Source of the DNA: CAKSUT01 sp045542335
GTDB taxonomy: Bacteria > Bacillota > Clostridia > Oscillospirales > CAG-382
Assembly: GCA_045542335.1 (NCBI GenBank)
Contig: JAZQKV010000049.1
Location: 1 to 64,000 of the forward strand
Length of the DNA: 64,000 nt
Reading direction: 5' to 3'
Below, one piece after another: positions 32,801 to 39,596 of this stretch. Position 1 is the first letter of the stretch, and each line of letters starts with the position of its first letter. Under the pieces are notes generated by a model, which was not told the origin of the DNA, made no database searches, and saw only the letters and a list, made by a program, of their open reading frames with translations. Made by a program: the position numbers and the translations under genes.

Positions 32801-32829
32801 AAAGAGAGCCTTTTTATAAGGCTCTCTTT
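32801..32829 (-). terminator. Intrinsic terminator after the LTA synthase-like gene
   Basis: A perfect 12-bp stem, AAAGAGAGCCTT / AAGGCTCTCTTT with a 5-nt loop, lies just past the stop codon of the minus-strand gene. Confidence 0.75.
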
Positions 32830-32838
32830 CAGATTTAT

Positions 32839-34812
32839 TTACTGAAACATTACAGGATCCGAGGTGCCGAGGACGTCGCCACCGTTGGTTTCCTGACAAA
32901 CCGTGATAACATCACCCGGCTTTATGTCTGTCGCTTCATCGGTTACAATATGTGTTTCGCTGAAATATTTTGTAAAGCATTTTTTTCCGTTTACAAATAT
33001 TACTGAATTGTAGGTTGAGTTTTCACAAATCACACTAAGACGTCCGTCTTCAAATGAAACCTCTTTGATTACAACAGGGTAAAGACCGATATTGAGTTCT
33101 GTGGGAGGGCGCTTGCGGTATTCGGCAAAGCTTTCTCCGTAAAGAAGCTCATATTGAAGGATATTGAGCTTTGAACGGTATTCATTGCTGTCGGGGTTTT
33201 CCTGATTGAACTGCATTATGTATCCGTTGTTTATTCCGACGGATTTCATAACCTCGCCGGCAAGTCTGTTTGCCAGGAGAACGCCGTCGGGGGCTTGAAA
33301 ATCAAGGTCGAAGTTTGAATACACAACATATTCTGTCTGATATGTTGTTATGGTGTTGAGCTTGGAGTCGCTGAGATTAAGCGCCGGGAGATGGTCGCCG
33401 TAAAACACAACAACTGTCTTTTCGTCGAATTGCTCGAGGGCGACGACAAGCTCGCCGACAAATTCATCCATCTCAAAAAGCTGATTTGCATAATACCTTG
33501 TTGCAAACGCCTGCTCGGAGCCATCATCGTTGGAAAGTGTGAGAGGCAGGTTAAAATCTTCGTCTGCTTTTGGGTAACCGCCGTGTCCCTGAACGGACAC
33601 AGCAAAAACAAAATCCTTTTGGGGCGTTTGTTTCATGGATTCCATGATATACTTCGTGAGAACTCTGTCTTTTTCCCAGCCAACCGGGGTGTATTCAATG
33701 CCCTGCATATATTCCGACGGAATAAAGCGGTCGAAGCCGAGGTTTGCATAAACTTCATGCCTGTCGTAAAATGTACCCGTGTGATTGTGAAGTGCGGTTG
33801 AATAGTATCCGTATTCTTTAAGGTTGAAAGCGATGGATTCGCAAGTCCCTTTTTTCAAAACTGTTTCAAAGGGGATTTCTCCGCCGCTGAAATATGCAAT
33901 TCTCATTCCGGAAAGAATTTCAAATTCTGTGTTTGCCGTCCCTCCGCCAAAAACGGGAACCTGAAGGAGTCCGTTCGGAAATCTTTCCTTTAATATTGTG
34001 AAATTTGGTGTTGCATCGCAATTGGCGGAGTATTCATCGTAATACTCCAAATCAAAGAATGATTCAAGCTGAACAAACACTATGTTGGGGAGTGAGCCGT
34101 CATCAACAACCTTTTCATTGCTGTCGATAAGACCGGCGAGGATTTCGTTGACAGCCTGTTTGCTGTGACCTGCGGGTTTTGTTATGCCTTTGCGGAAAAC
34201 TGTACTGCAAAAACAATACTCAAAGCCGTAATCATCATAGGCGGTGCTTATGTTGTTGAATTTTATGGCAAGGACACCTGTTGCATTTCCGACAATTGAA
34301 ATCAATGTGAAAACTGTTGTGACAGCCGCAAGGGCGATGAGTTCCTTTTTATATTGCGGTTTTTCTTTTTTGATTTTATGGAAAAGGTATACCATTCCGA
34401 TAACAAGTGCAACGCTGACGGCGATTACGGCAACTATCTGGAAAAACGTGAGATAGCTTTTTGTGATTTCATAAGCTGACAAAAACATGATGAAATCCGA
34501 GGCGGTGAGGGGCGTTGGTCTTAAAAACTGAAGAATGGCATTTATAACTGCAAGTGTAAGCCAGATGACGCACACGAGTGTGTAGGCAAAAGCTCTCCTC
34601 TTGAAAAGACGAGCAACGCAAAGCATGAGGAAAACTATAAAGCAATTATAAATAAACGGAATAAAAGCCCCCATTACAAATCCAAAGAATGAAACAAAGG
34701 ACCGTCTTGCGATAATTTCCACAACAACCGTGGTTACAAAGCCGAGCAACAGGCACATGACATATCCGCCGACGGTTGGATGCCTGTCAAAAAAACCTTT
34801 AATTCTCTGCAT
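32839..34812 (-). CDS. LTA synthase family sulfatase-like phosphoglycerol transferase
   Basis: Encodes 657 residues. Five membrane segments lie in the first ~175 residues, then an external alkaline-phosphatase-fold domain. The catalytic Thr is T292 in GGGTANTEFEIL; the metal sites are E250 (VQLESF) and the YGDHLPAL motif. LtaS-type enzymes polymerise glycerol phosphate from phosphatidylglycerol onto a lipid anchor outside the membrane. A ~65-residue C-terminal beta domain after the enzyme domain is longer than usual. The gene is monocistronic, with a promoter at 34890-34918 and a 7-bp leader hairpin (GTCGGCA/TGCCGGC) between promoter and start. Confidence 0.9.
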   Translation of the reverse strand: MQRIKGFFDRHPTVGGYVMCLLLGFVTTVVVEIIARRSFVSFFGFVMGAFIPFIYNCFIVFLMLCVARLFKRRAFAYTLVCVIWLTLAVINAILQFLRPTPLTASDFIMFLSAYEITKSYLTFFQIVAVIAVSVALVIGMVYLFHKIKKEKPQYKKELIALAAVTTVFTLISIVGNATGVLAIKFNNISTAYDDYGFEYCFCSTVFRKGITKPAGHSKQAVNEILAGLIDSNEKVVDDGSLPNIVFVQLESFFDLEYYDEYSANCDATPNFTILKERFPNGLLQVPVFGGGTANTEFEILSGMRIAYFSGGEIPFETVLKKGTCESIAFNLKEYGYYSTALHNHTGTFYDRHEVYANLGFDRFIPSEYMQGIEYTPVGWEKDRVLTKYIMESMKQTPQKDFVFAVSVQGHGGYPKADEDFNLPLTLSNDDGSEQAFATRYYANQLFEMDEFVGELVVALEQFDEKTVVVFYGDHLPALNLSDSKLNTITTYQTEYVVYSNFDLDFQAPDGVLLANRLAGEVMKSVGINNGYIMQFNQENPDSNEYRSKLNILQYELLYGESFAEYRKRPPTELNIGLYPVVIKEVSFEDGRLSVICENSTYNSVIFVNGKKCFTKYFSETHIVTDEATDIKPGDVITVCQETNGGDVLGTSDPVMFQ

Positions 34813-34889
34813 AATATCTCCAATTGATAATCATTGTAAAGGTGTGATAAACTGTAAAATATGCCGGCAAACCTGTGCCGACAACAATT

Positions 34890-34918
34890 ATTATAGCACA
34901 ATGCTTTTGAAAATGCAA
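34890..34918 (-). promoter_or_regulatory. Promoter for the LTA synthase-like gene
   Basis: On the minus strand, TTGCAT (34913-34918) and TATAAT (34890-34895) are 17 bp apart. Confidence 0.65.
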
Positions 34919-35068
34919 GGGTTACAAGAAATTTTTCACTTTCCGGAAGGCTATAAATACCGCCAATTATATCAAGTTTAAGGAATATTTAAGCTTTGGG
35001 AAATAAAATGTCGGATTTTTGTATTACAAAAAGCAGATAAAGCTTTTCTGTTGTGTCGATACTTTCTG

Positions 35069-35902
35069 TTATAGTTTTCCTATCTGACGGAATTCCGTTG
35101 GGGAAATGCCGATTTTTTTCTTGAAGATACGGCTGAAATAGAGAGGGTCGCCATAACCGCAGAGCCTTGCAATTTCAGAGATGCTCTTTTCGTTTTGAAG
35201 AAGAAGCTGTTTTGCTTGTTCCATGCCTATGCTTAAAACAAACTGTCTTGGCGTTTGTCCTGTTGCTTCACGGAAGCGTTTTATAAGGCTGACCTCGGAA
35301 ATTCCCATTTCGGCGCAAAGCACAGCGTTTGTCACGTTGTCTGCCGTATTCGCGGAGCAAATGCGTTCAAGGATTTTTTGCATTTCAGGGGAAAGAACTC
35401 CTTGCGGTTTAACTGTTCCCACAAAATCTGCAAGCAAGTTATTCTGGCGGATTGATGATTGTATAAGCACGTTTATGACATCTCTGCAGAAATGAGCAGT
35501 CATGCCGGACGGATCGGGGTTTTTGATGACAGTGTTGTTTCCTGCTCTTTTACAACTGTCGGCAATCCTTTGGGCATCATGGTTTGAAAGCGGAATCAAT
35601 CCTTTGGTTGTGGCTGAAAAATCGCTTTTGAAACTTTTATCAAAGGAAAAACCAATCATAAAAAGTGACATGGTTTCAATGGCTCGTCGTCTGAAAACAG
35701 TGTTACCCGGGCAGACTATGACATCTCCCGGCTTTGCAATCTGTTCTTTTGTTTTATCCATTGAAAAACAAAAAGCGCCTTCTGTTAGCACAAAAATTAC
35801 ATCAAAGTCATAGCTCTCTTGTTCAAATTCAAAACGCTTTTTTTCAGAAAATGAAGCAAACAGGTGTATTTGAGGACACAGTGTTGAAGAGTTTACATCC
35901 AT
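35069..35902 (-). CDS. AraC family transcriptional regulator
   Basis: Encodes 277 residues. An N-terminal cupin-like ligand domain (~1-150, with KPGDVIVCPGNTVF-type strand) is followed by two helix-turn-helix units (~185-275). The second HTH reads EIARLCGYGDPLYFSRIFKK, then IGISPTEFR, the AraC signature. It is divergent from the FAD oxidoreductase at 36026 across a 123-bp gap with interleaved promoters, so it probably controls that gene and itself. Ligand unknown. The stretch 34919-35068 below it shows no gene. Confidence 0.9.
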   Translation of the reverse strand: MDVNSSTLCPQIHLFASFSEKKRFEFEQESYDFDVIFVLTEGAFCFSMDKTKEQIAKPGDVIVCPGNTVFRRRAIETMSLFMIGFSFDKSFKSDFSATTKGLIPLSNHDAQRIADSCKRAGNNTVIKNPDPSGMTAHFCRDVINVLIQSSIRQNNLLADFVGTVKPQGVLSPEMQKILERICSANTADNVTNAVLCAEMGISEVSLIKRFREATGQTPRQFVLSIGMEQAKQLLLQNEKSISEIARLCGYGDPLYFSRIFKKKIGISPTEFRQIGKL

Positions 35903-35935
35903 TTGACATTACTCCTTAAGTTTTATCCATGTATT

Positions 35936-35980
35936 ATTATACTTTTTTGTATTGCAAATGACAACGGTTTATTGTAAAAT
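35936..35980. promoter_or_regulatory. Interleaved divergent promoters, AraC gene and FAD oxidoreductase
   Basis: Minus strand: TTGTCA (35959-35964) and TATAAT (35936-35941), 17-bp spacer. Plus strand: TTGCAA (35952-35957) and TAAAAT (35975-35980), 17-bp spacer. The two -35 boxes are one base apart, so RNA polymerase can occupy only one promoter at a time. Confidence 0.7.
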
Positions 35981-36025
35981 ATGAATGAACACAGAGAACA
36001 ATCTGCGATGAAAGGAAGAAAAATA

Positions 36026-37255
36026 ATGCAATTTATAAATGAAACTCTTAAAACACCTGTCAGGGGTGATTATGATGTGGTGGTTGTTGGCGGTGGACCG
36101 TCGGGATGTGCGGCGGCAATTGCGGCGGCAAGGCGAGGCGCAAGTGTACTTCTTGTTGAAAAGAATCAATGTCTTGGCGGAATGTGGACCTCGGGACTTG
36201 TGAACCCGCTTTTTGACCATGCCAACAAAACCGGTATTCTCAAGGAAATTATTGACACTCTCAAGAAAAACGACTGCTGGGGCGGCTTCTGGGACGAAAG
36301 CTTCAATTACGAGTATATGAAAAAAATACTTGAGGATATGTGCGCCGATGCGGGTGTTACGGTGCTTTATGATACAAGATATGTTGGAGCAATATGCGAC
36401 GACGGCAGAATAGGCGGCATTATTGTTCACAACATTGAGGGCAGGGCGGCATACACGGCTAAGGTTGTTGTTGATGCCTGCGCAGATGCGGCGGTGGCGG
36501 CTGATTGCGGAGTGAAATTTGATGTTGGCGAAAACGGAGATTACAAGAAGTGCCAGGCGATGACGCTTATGTACCTTGTCGGAAATGTTCCCGAAAAGTA
36601 CAAGGACGGAGTTATGCTCAACGAAATGCTTCAGGCGGCGTATGAAAAGGATGGAAGCGGAAAAAAGCCTCCTTTCACAATGCCTTATCTTATCCCCATG
36701 CCAAATTCAAATGTGGCTGTTATTCAGCTCACGCACATGAGAGGAAAGAATCCGCTTTGCGCAAGGGATCTGACCGATGCCATAACCGAGGGCAGACAGC
36801 AGGTTATTGAAACCTTTGAGATGCTAAAGAAGCACGACGAGGATTTCAAAGACCTTATTCTCATAACCTCGGCTCCCATGCTTGGAGTGCGTGAATCAAG
36901 GCGCATTGACGGCGAATACACCCTGACGGTTGATGACCTCATAAACGGAGAAAAGCCACATGACAGCGTTGCGGTTGCAACCTTTAATATTGACATTCAC
37001 AACAACGACGACGAGCATCAGAATTGCAAGCGTGTCAGCCCTTACGGCATACCGCTTCGTTGCATGATGCCAAAAGGCGTTGACGGACTTGCGGTTGTGG
37101 GAAAGACAATTTCAGGATCGCATGAGGCAATGGCGTCCTACCGTGTAACAGGAAACTGTGTTGCGATGGGCGAGGCTGTCGGAAAGGCGGCGGCTGTTGC
37201 GGTGCACACGGGCAAGGAAATAAGAGCTGTTGGAATTGATGAGATTTCGGATTGA
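36026..37255 (+). CDS. FAD-dependent oxidoreductase (FAD_oxidored family)
   Basis: Encodes 409 residues. The dinucleotide-binding motif VVVVGGGPSGCAAAIAAAR (~17-35) is followed by VEKNQCLGGMWTSG, where the Cys and GG resemble the FAD_oxidored (PF12831-type) group. No [Fe-S] motif or signal peptide. Such proteins often sit in sugar-catabolic clusters with unknown oxidised substrate. The start at 36026 follows AAAGGAAG; ATGs at 35981 and 36008 are less well placed. It ends at a strong terminator (37288). Confidence 0.85.
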   Translation: MQFINETLKTPVRGDYDVVVVGGGPSGCAAAIAAARRGASVLLVEKNQCLGGMWTSGLVNPLFDHANKTGILKEIIDTLKKNDCWGGFWDESFNYEYMKKILEDMCADAGVTVLYDTRYVGAICDDGRIGGIIVHNIEGRAAYTAKVVVDACADAAVAADCGVKFDVGENGDYKKCQAMTLMYLVGNVPEKYKDGVMLNEMLQAAYEKDGSGKKPPFTMPYLIPMPNSNVAVIQLTHMRGKNPLCARDLTDAITEGRQQVIETFEMLKKHDEDFKDLILITSAPMLGVRESRRIDGEYTLTVDDLINGEKPHDSVAVATFNIDIHNNDDEHQNCKRVSPYGIPLRCMMPKGVDGLAVVGKTISGSHEAMASYRVTGNCVAMGEAVGKAAAVAVHTGKEIRAVGIDEISD

Positions 37256-37287
37256 GAGTATTGGGTAAGCCAAGTGTAGTATAATTA

Positions 37288-37324
37288 AAAAGCGGTACGG
37301 ATTTTTTAAATTTGTGCCGCTTTT
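37288..37324 (+). terminator. Intrinsic terminator of the FAD oxidoreductase
   Basis: AAAAGCGGTAC (37288-37298) pairs with GTGCCGCTTTT (37314-37324) with one wobble. Confidence 0.8.
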
Positions 37325-37414
37325 GCATATACATATTTGTGATTAAAACCGTCATAAGCCGGAGATTTGTGAGCATATATATAATGTGTAAAAACAAGTG
37401 ACAGGCGGTTTGAA

Positions 37415-37609
37415 ATGAACAGGAATCACAGTTTTCTGATACAGGCATTGCTTTTTTGCGTGACGGTGATTTTTGCCGTGACGATGCTATATATAAAATC
37501 CACAGACAGTGCTGAGGTTATGTATCGTGGCGTGGAAACACGTCGCAATCTGACTCTTGAGGATCTTGCGAAAACGCTTTGGGAGGACACCGATGGGAAA
37601 GGGCAATGA
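37415..37609 (+). CDS. Small membrane protein, 64 residues
   Basis: Residues ~7-25 (FLIQALLFCVTVIFAVTML) form one membrane helix, followed by a polar tail with VETRRNLTLEDLAKTLW. Family not recognised. It overlaps the start of the M50 protease by 17 nt, so translation is probably coupled and the two may act together. Possible roles are protease partner or regulator, by analogy to SpoIVFA-SpoIVFB; no sequence similarity to SpoIVFA was seen. Confidence 0.5.
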   Translation: MNRNHSFLIQALLFCVTVIFAVTMLYIKSTDSAEVMYRGVETRRNLTLEDLAKTLWEDTDGKGQ

Positions 37610-38261
37610 TAATCACGGCGAGGGCGCAATGGATTTTTTCGACAGGACAATGGGGATGATAAGGTTTACGCTTCCGAGGGGGTGCGAGGTAAGAATAAGC
37701 ATTTTTGCGCCTGTTGCGGCGGTGCTGATAATGACAGCAGATTTTTCTGAATATACTGCCCTTGTGCTTTTGGCGGCGGTGCTTCATGAGGCGGCTCACC
37801 TTATTGCGATGTTTATTTTCGGGCAAGGCATTGAGAGAGTGAGCGTATATCCGTTTGGTGCGGACATAAAGGTAAGCGGAATGATGGGTTACAGGGAAGA
37901 TTTTGCGGTGTCATCTTCGGGGGTGGCGATAAACTTTATTTTATTTGCTGTGTTTTGCGGAGCAAGTGACACAAGGCTTAAATTTTTTGCAGTTTGCAAT
38001 CTCGCCCTTGCGGTTGTGAATCTGATTCCTGCAAAGGGGCTTGACGGCAGTCGCATTATTGACAGCATTATTTTTTCGCACTTTGATACCCTGCTTGCCG
38101 AGCGCATTTCGGGTTTTGCAGGGGCGTTGGGACTTGTGGGACTTGCGGTATTTGCAGTTTTTGTTTTGATAGCATCGGGCGGCAATTTTTCGGTGGCATT
38201 TATTCTGGGGTATCTTATTCTGGCGGTTTACGGTAAGGAGAGGGCGAATGACGGCTTGTAA
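37593..38261 (+). CDS. Site-2 protease family (M50) membrane metalloprotease, SpoIVFB-like
   Basis: Encodes 222 residues with about five to six membrane segments. The zinc motif HEAAH lies in LHEAAHLIAMF (~67), and the third ligand is in GLDGSR (~149). The arrangement fits site-2 proteases of the SpoIVFB group, which cut substrates inside the membrane. No CBS or PDZ domain is present. The ATG at 37593 follows GGGAGG inside the end of the previous ORF. A sporulation role (pro-sigma-K processing) is possible but not shown. Confidence 0.87.
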   Translation: MGKGNDNHGEGAMDFFDRTMGMIRFTLPRGCEVRISIFAPVAAVLIMTADFSEYTALVLLAAVLHEAAHLIAMFIFGQGIERVSVYPFGADIKVSGMMGYREDFAVSSSGVAINFILFAVFCGASDTRLKFFAVCNLALAVVNLIPAKGLDGSRIIDSIIFSHFDTLLAERISGFAGALGLVGLAVFAVFVLIASGGNFSVAFILGYLILAVYGKERANDGL

Positions 38262-38269
38262 ATGGGGCG

Positions 38270-38488
38270 TTATTCGTCCGTTTCTTCCTTGTCTTTTTGA
38301 TATACAAGGATGTCTTCGACTTTGCAATCGAGGATATTGCACAGGTCGTTAAGAGTAACGGTTGTTATGGGTTTATTGTGTTTTAGTCTGTCGAGCAGGC
38401 TTCTGCTGAGGTTATAGGTATTGATGAGCTTATAGGTTGACACGCCTTTTTGTTTCATTGTTTCGTAAAGGGGTTCGTATGAAATCAT
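38270..38488 (-). CDS. Small XRE-type (Cro/CI) transcriptional regulator
   Basis: Encodes 72 residues, a single helix-turn-helix domain: KQKGVSTYKLINTYNLS, then RSLLDRLKHNKPITTVTLNDLCNIL and CKVEDILVY, typical of the HTH_26/Cro-CI group. No effector domain. It is convergent with the M50 gene (8-nt gap) and divergent from the accessory locus at 38.5-42.2 kb. A 40-bp symmetric dyad over its own promoter region is its likely operator. It reads as the repressor of that locus (inference). Confidence 0.87.
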   Translation of the reverse strand: MISYEPLYETMKQKGVSTYKLINTYNLSRSLLDRLKHNKPITTVTLNDLCNILDCKVEDILVYQKDKEETDE

Positions 38489-38538
38489 TTTTAAATTCCT
38501 CCGAGATGTAAATTATCTTTGATAATTTTATTATAATT

Positions 38539-38580
38539 TATACTCGGTGTCTTGACAATTGTCGATATATAGAGTATAAT
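38539..38580. promoter_or_regulatory. 40-bp double palindrome over divergent promoters
   Basis: The core GACAATTGTC (38554-38563) is a perfect 10-bp palindrome. Eight bases out on each side, TATACTC (38539-38545) and GAGTATA (38572-38578) are perfect 7-bp partners about the same centre. The plus promoter is TTGACA (38552-38557) with TATAAT (38575-38580), 17-bp spacer. On the minus strand TTGTCA (38553-38558) and TATAAT (38530-38535) are 17 bp apart. A bound repressor would cover both. The plus transcript soon meets GGGAGG and a five-codon frame (MKRKI) near 38617. Confidence 0.75.
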
Positions 38581-38671
38581 GCTTTTGTGAATAGATTTTT
38601 TTGGGAGGAAAAAGTTTTGAAAAGGAAAATCTGACTGCATTTTTTTATTTTTCAAAAGTGTCAATAAGCTC

Positions 38672-38700
38672 TTGACAAATATGGCAATATGTGTTAAAAT
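38672..38700 (+). promoter_or_regulatory. Promoter of the structured RNA
   Basis: TTGACA (38672-38677) and TAAAAT (38695-38700) are 17 bp apart. The expected start, ~38707, is the first base of the long closing helix. Confidence 0.75.
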
Positions 38701-38706
38701 GATTAT

Positions 38707-38865
38707 GCCAAACAAACTGAATATATGGAAAAGTGGGTATATTTCCTTATCTATAGGAATATAATACCTTTTTCTGTCATGCTGTTTTACAGAATTTGAT
38801 AAAATGCGGATTCCGTATAGAAGCAGTATGATTATATACCCAATTCTGTATACAGTTTGTTTGGC
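38707..38865 (+). ncRNA. Candidate structured RNA of unknown class
   Basis: The ends GCCAAACAAACTG (38707-38719) and CAGTTTGTTTGGC (38853-38865) form a perfect 13-bp helix. A second long-range helix, TGGGTATAT with ATATACCCA, lies inside. Local hairpins TTCCT/AGGAA and TTCTGT/ACAGAA branch from the centre. The GGTAT strand can instead pair locally with ATACC, excluding the long-range helix. The whole lies between its own promoter and a terminator that abuts the next gene's ribosome site, so it may be a cis-acting switch or a free small RNA. It does not match a riboswitch I know. Confidence 0.6.
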
Positions 38866-38888
38866 GACGACTGGAATTCGTGTTTTTG

Positions 38889-38922
38889 TGCGCTGATTTC
38901 GGTCGGCGCATTTTTTATTTTT
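38889..38922 (+). terminator. Intrinsic terminator abutting a ribosome binding site
   Basis: TGCGCTGA (38889-38896) pairs with TCGGCGCA (38903-38910), one wobble, 6-nt loop, then TTTTTTATTTTT to 38922. AGGAGG for the next gene begins at 38923. No promoter lies between, so transcription of that gene needs read-through. Confidence 0.8.
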
Positions 38923-38933
38923 AGGAGGTATTT

Positions 38934-39584
38934 ATGGCTTCAAGTTACACAACCCACAATCTATCACCCGAATGCAAAGCTTTCGTTGTAAAAAAAGTGT
39001 ATGAACACTACAACATGAATATTTTTTGGATGGGAGTATGTCAGAAATTTTCCACGATGTGCGTATTCATCTTCCCTGTTATTACACTATTTTCAAATGA
39101 GAATTCGACATTAAAAATAACAATTGCAATTCTTTCTGCTTTAATTTCTCTAATCGTAAGTTTCTTTTGCGACACAACGGAATACACTTTGACTTTGCAT
39201 ATTGTACTTGACGCCTTTAAAACAGACTGCAACGACAGTTCTTTTGAAGCGAAATTCCAAGCTCTGATACCGTATATTCGAGAAATAGACTTTGCAAGGG
39301 GACGAAGTGATTTCAAGGCATATTGTGAAGAATTAGATATTCAAATCAAACAATGTGATATGTTAACAAATCATGACAAAAGTGAAATGAACCGTCAACG
39401 ATATATTATTGCGGTATTATGTAGCATGGCTACAATTATTTGCTTGCTATTATTGTATTTGGTACAAGAATTGGACATAATATCTGTAATAATTCTGTGT
39501 TTTATCACTGCATCAACATTTATTGGTTTTATATTTATGCTGATTGATTGTATTTCGTTTTCAAGAAAAAATAGTAAAAAGTGA
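38934..39584 (+). CDS. Four-helix membrane protein of unknown family
   Basis: Encodes 216 residues. Two membrane helices lie near 33-80 (CVFIFPVITLF, ILSALISLIVSFF), then ~70 cytoplasmic, mostly helical residues, then two more (~155-205). The first part resembles two-helix SLATT-type membrane modules of conflict systems in general shape only; no sequence motif proves this. AGGAGG sets the ATG. It is A+T-richer than the neighbours, uses more AAT/AAA/ATA codons, and is followed 12 nt later by the secreted protein gene, so both may be one operon. Confidence 0.6.
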   Translation: MASSYTTHNLSPECKAFVVKKVYEHYNMNIFWMGVCQKFSTMCVFIFPVITLFSNENSTLKITIAILSALISLIVSFFCDTTEYTLTLHIVLDAFKTDCNDSSFEAKFQALIPYIREIDFARGRSDFKAYCEELDIQIKQCDMLTNHDKSEMNRQRYIIAVLCSMATIICLLLLYLVQELDIISVIILCFITASTFIGFIFMLIDCISFSRKNSKK

Positions 39585-39596
39585 GGAGAATCTATC

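Noticed and set aside
38707..38865. MITE-like element because of the 13-bp terminal inverted repeats
   Set aside because: No target-site duplication flanks it, no second copy is in the window, and the left end coincides with a predicted transcription start. RNA is the better reading, though a search for copies elsewhere would settle it.
38934..39584. Confident SLATT-domain effector
   Set aside because: The helix layout is only generally similar and no diagnostic residues were seen, so it is kept as a protein of unknown family.
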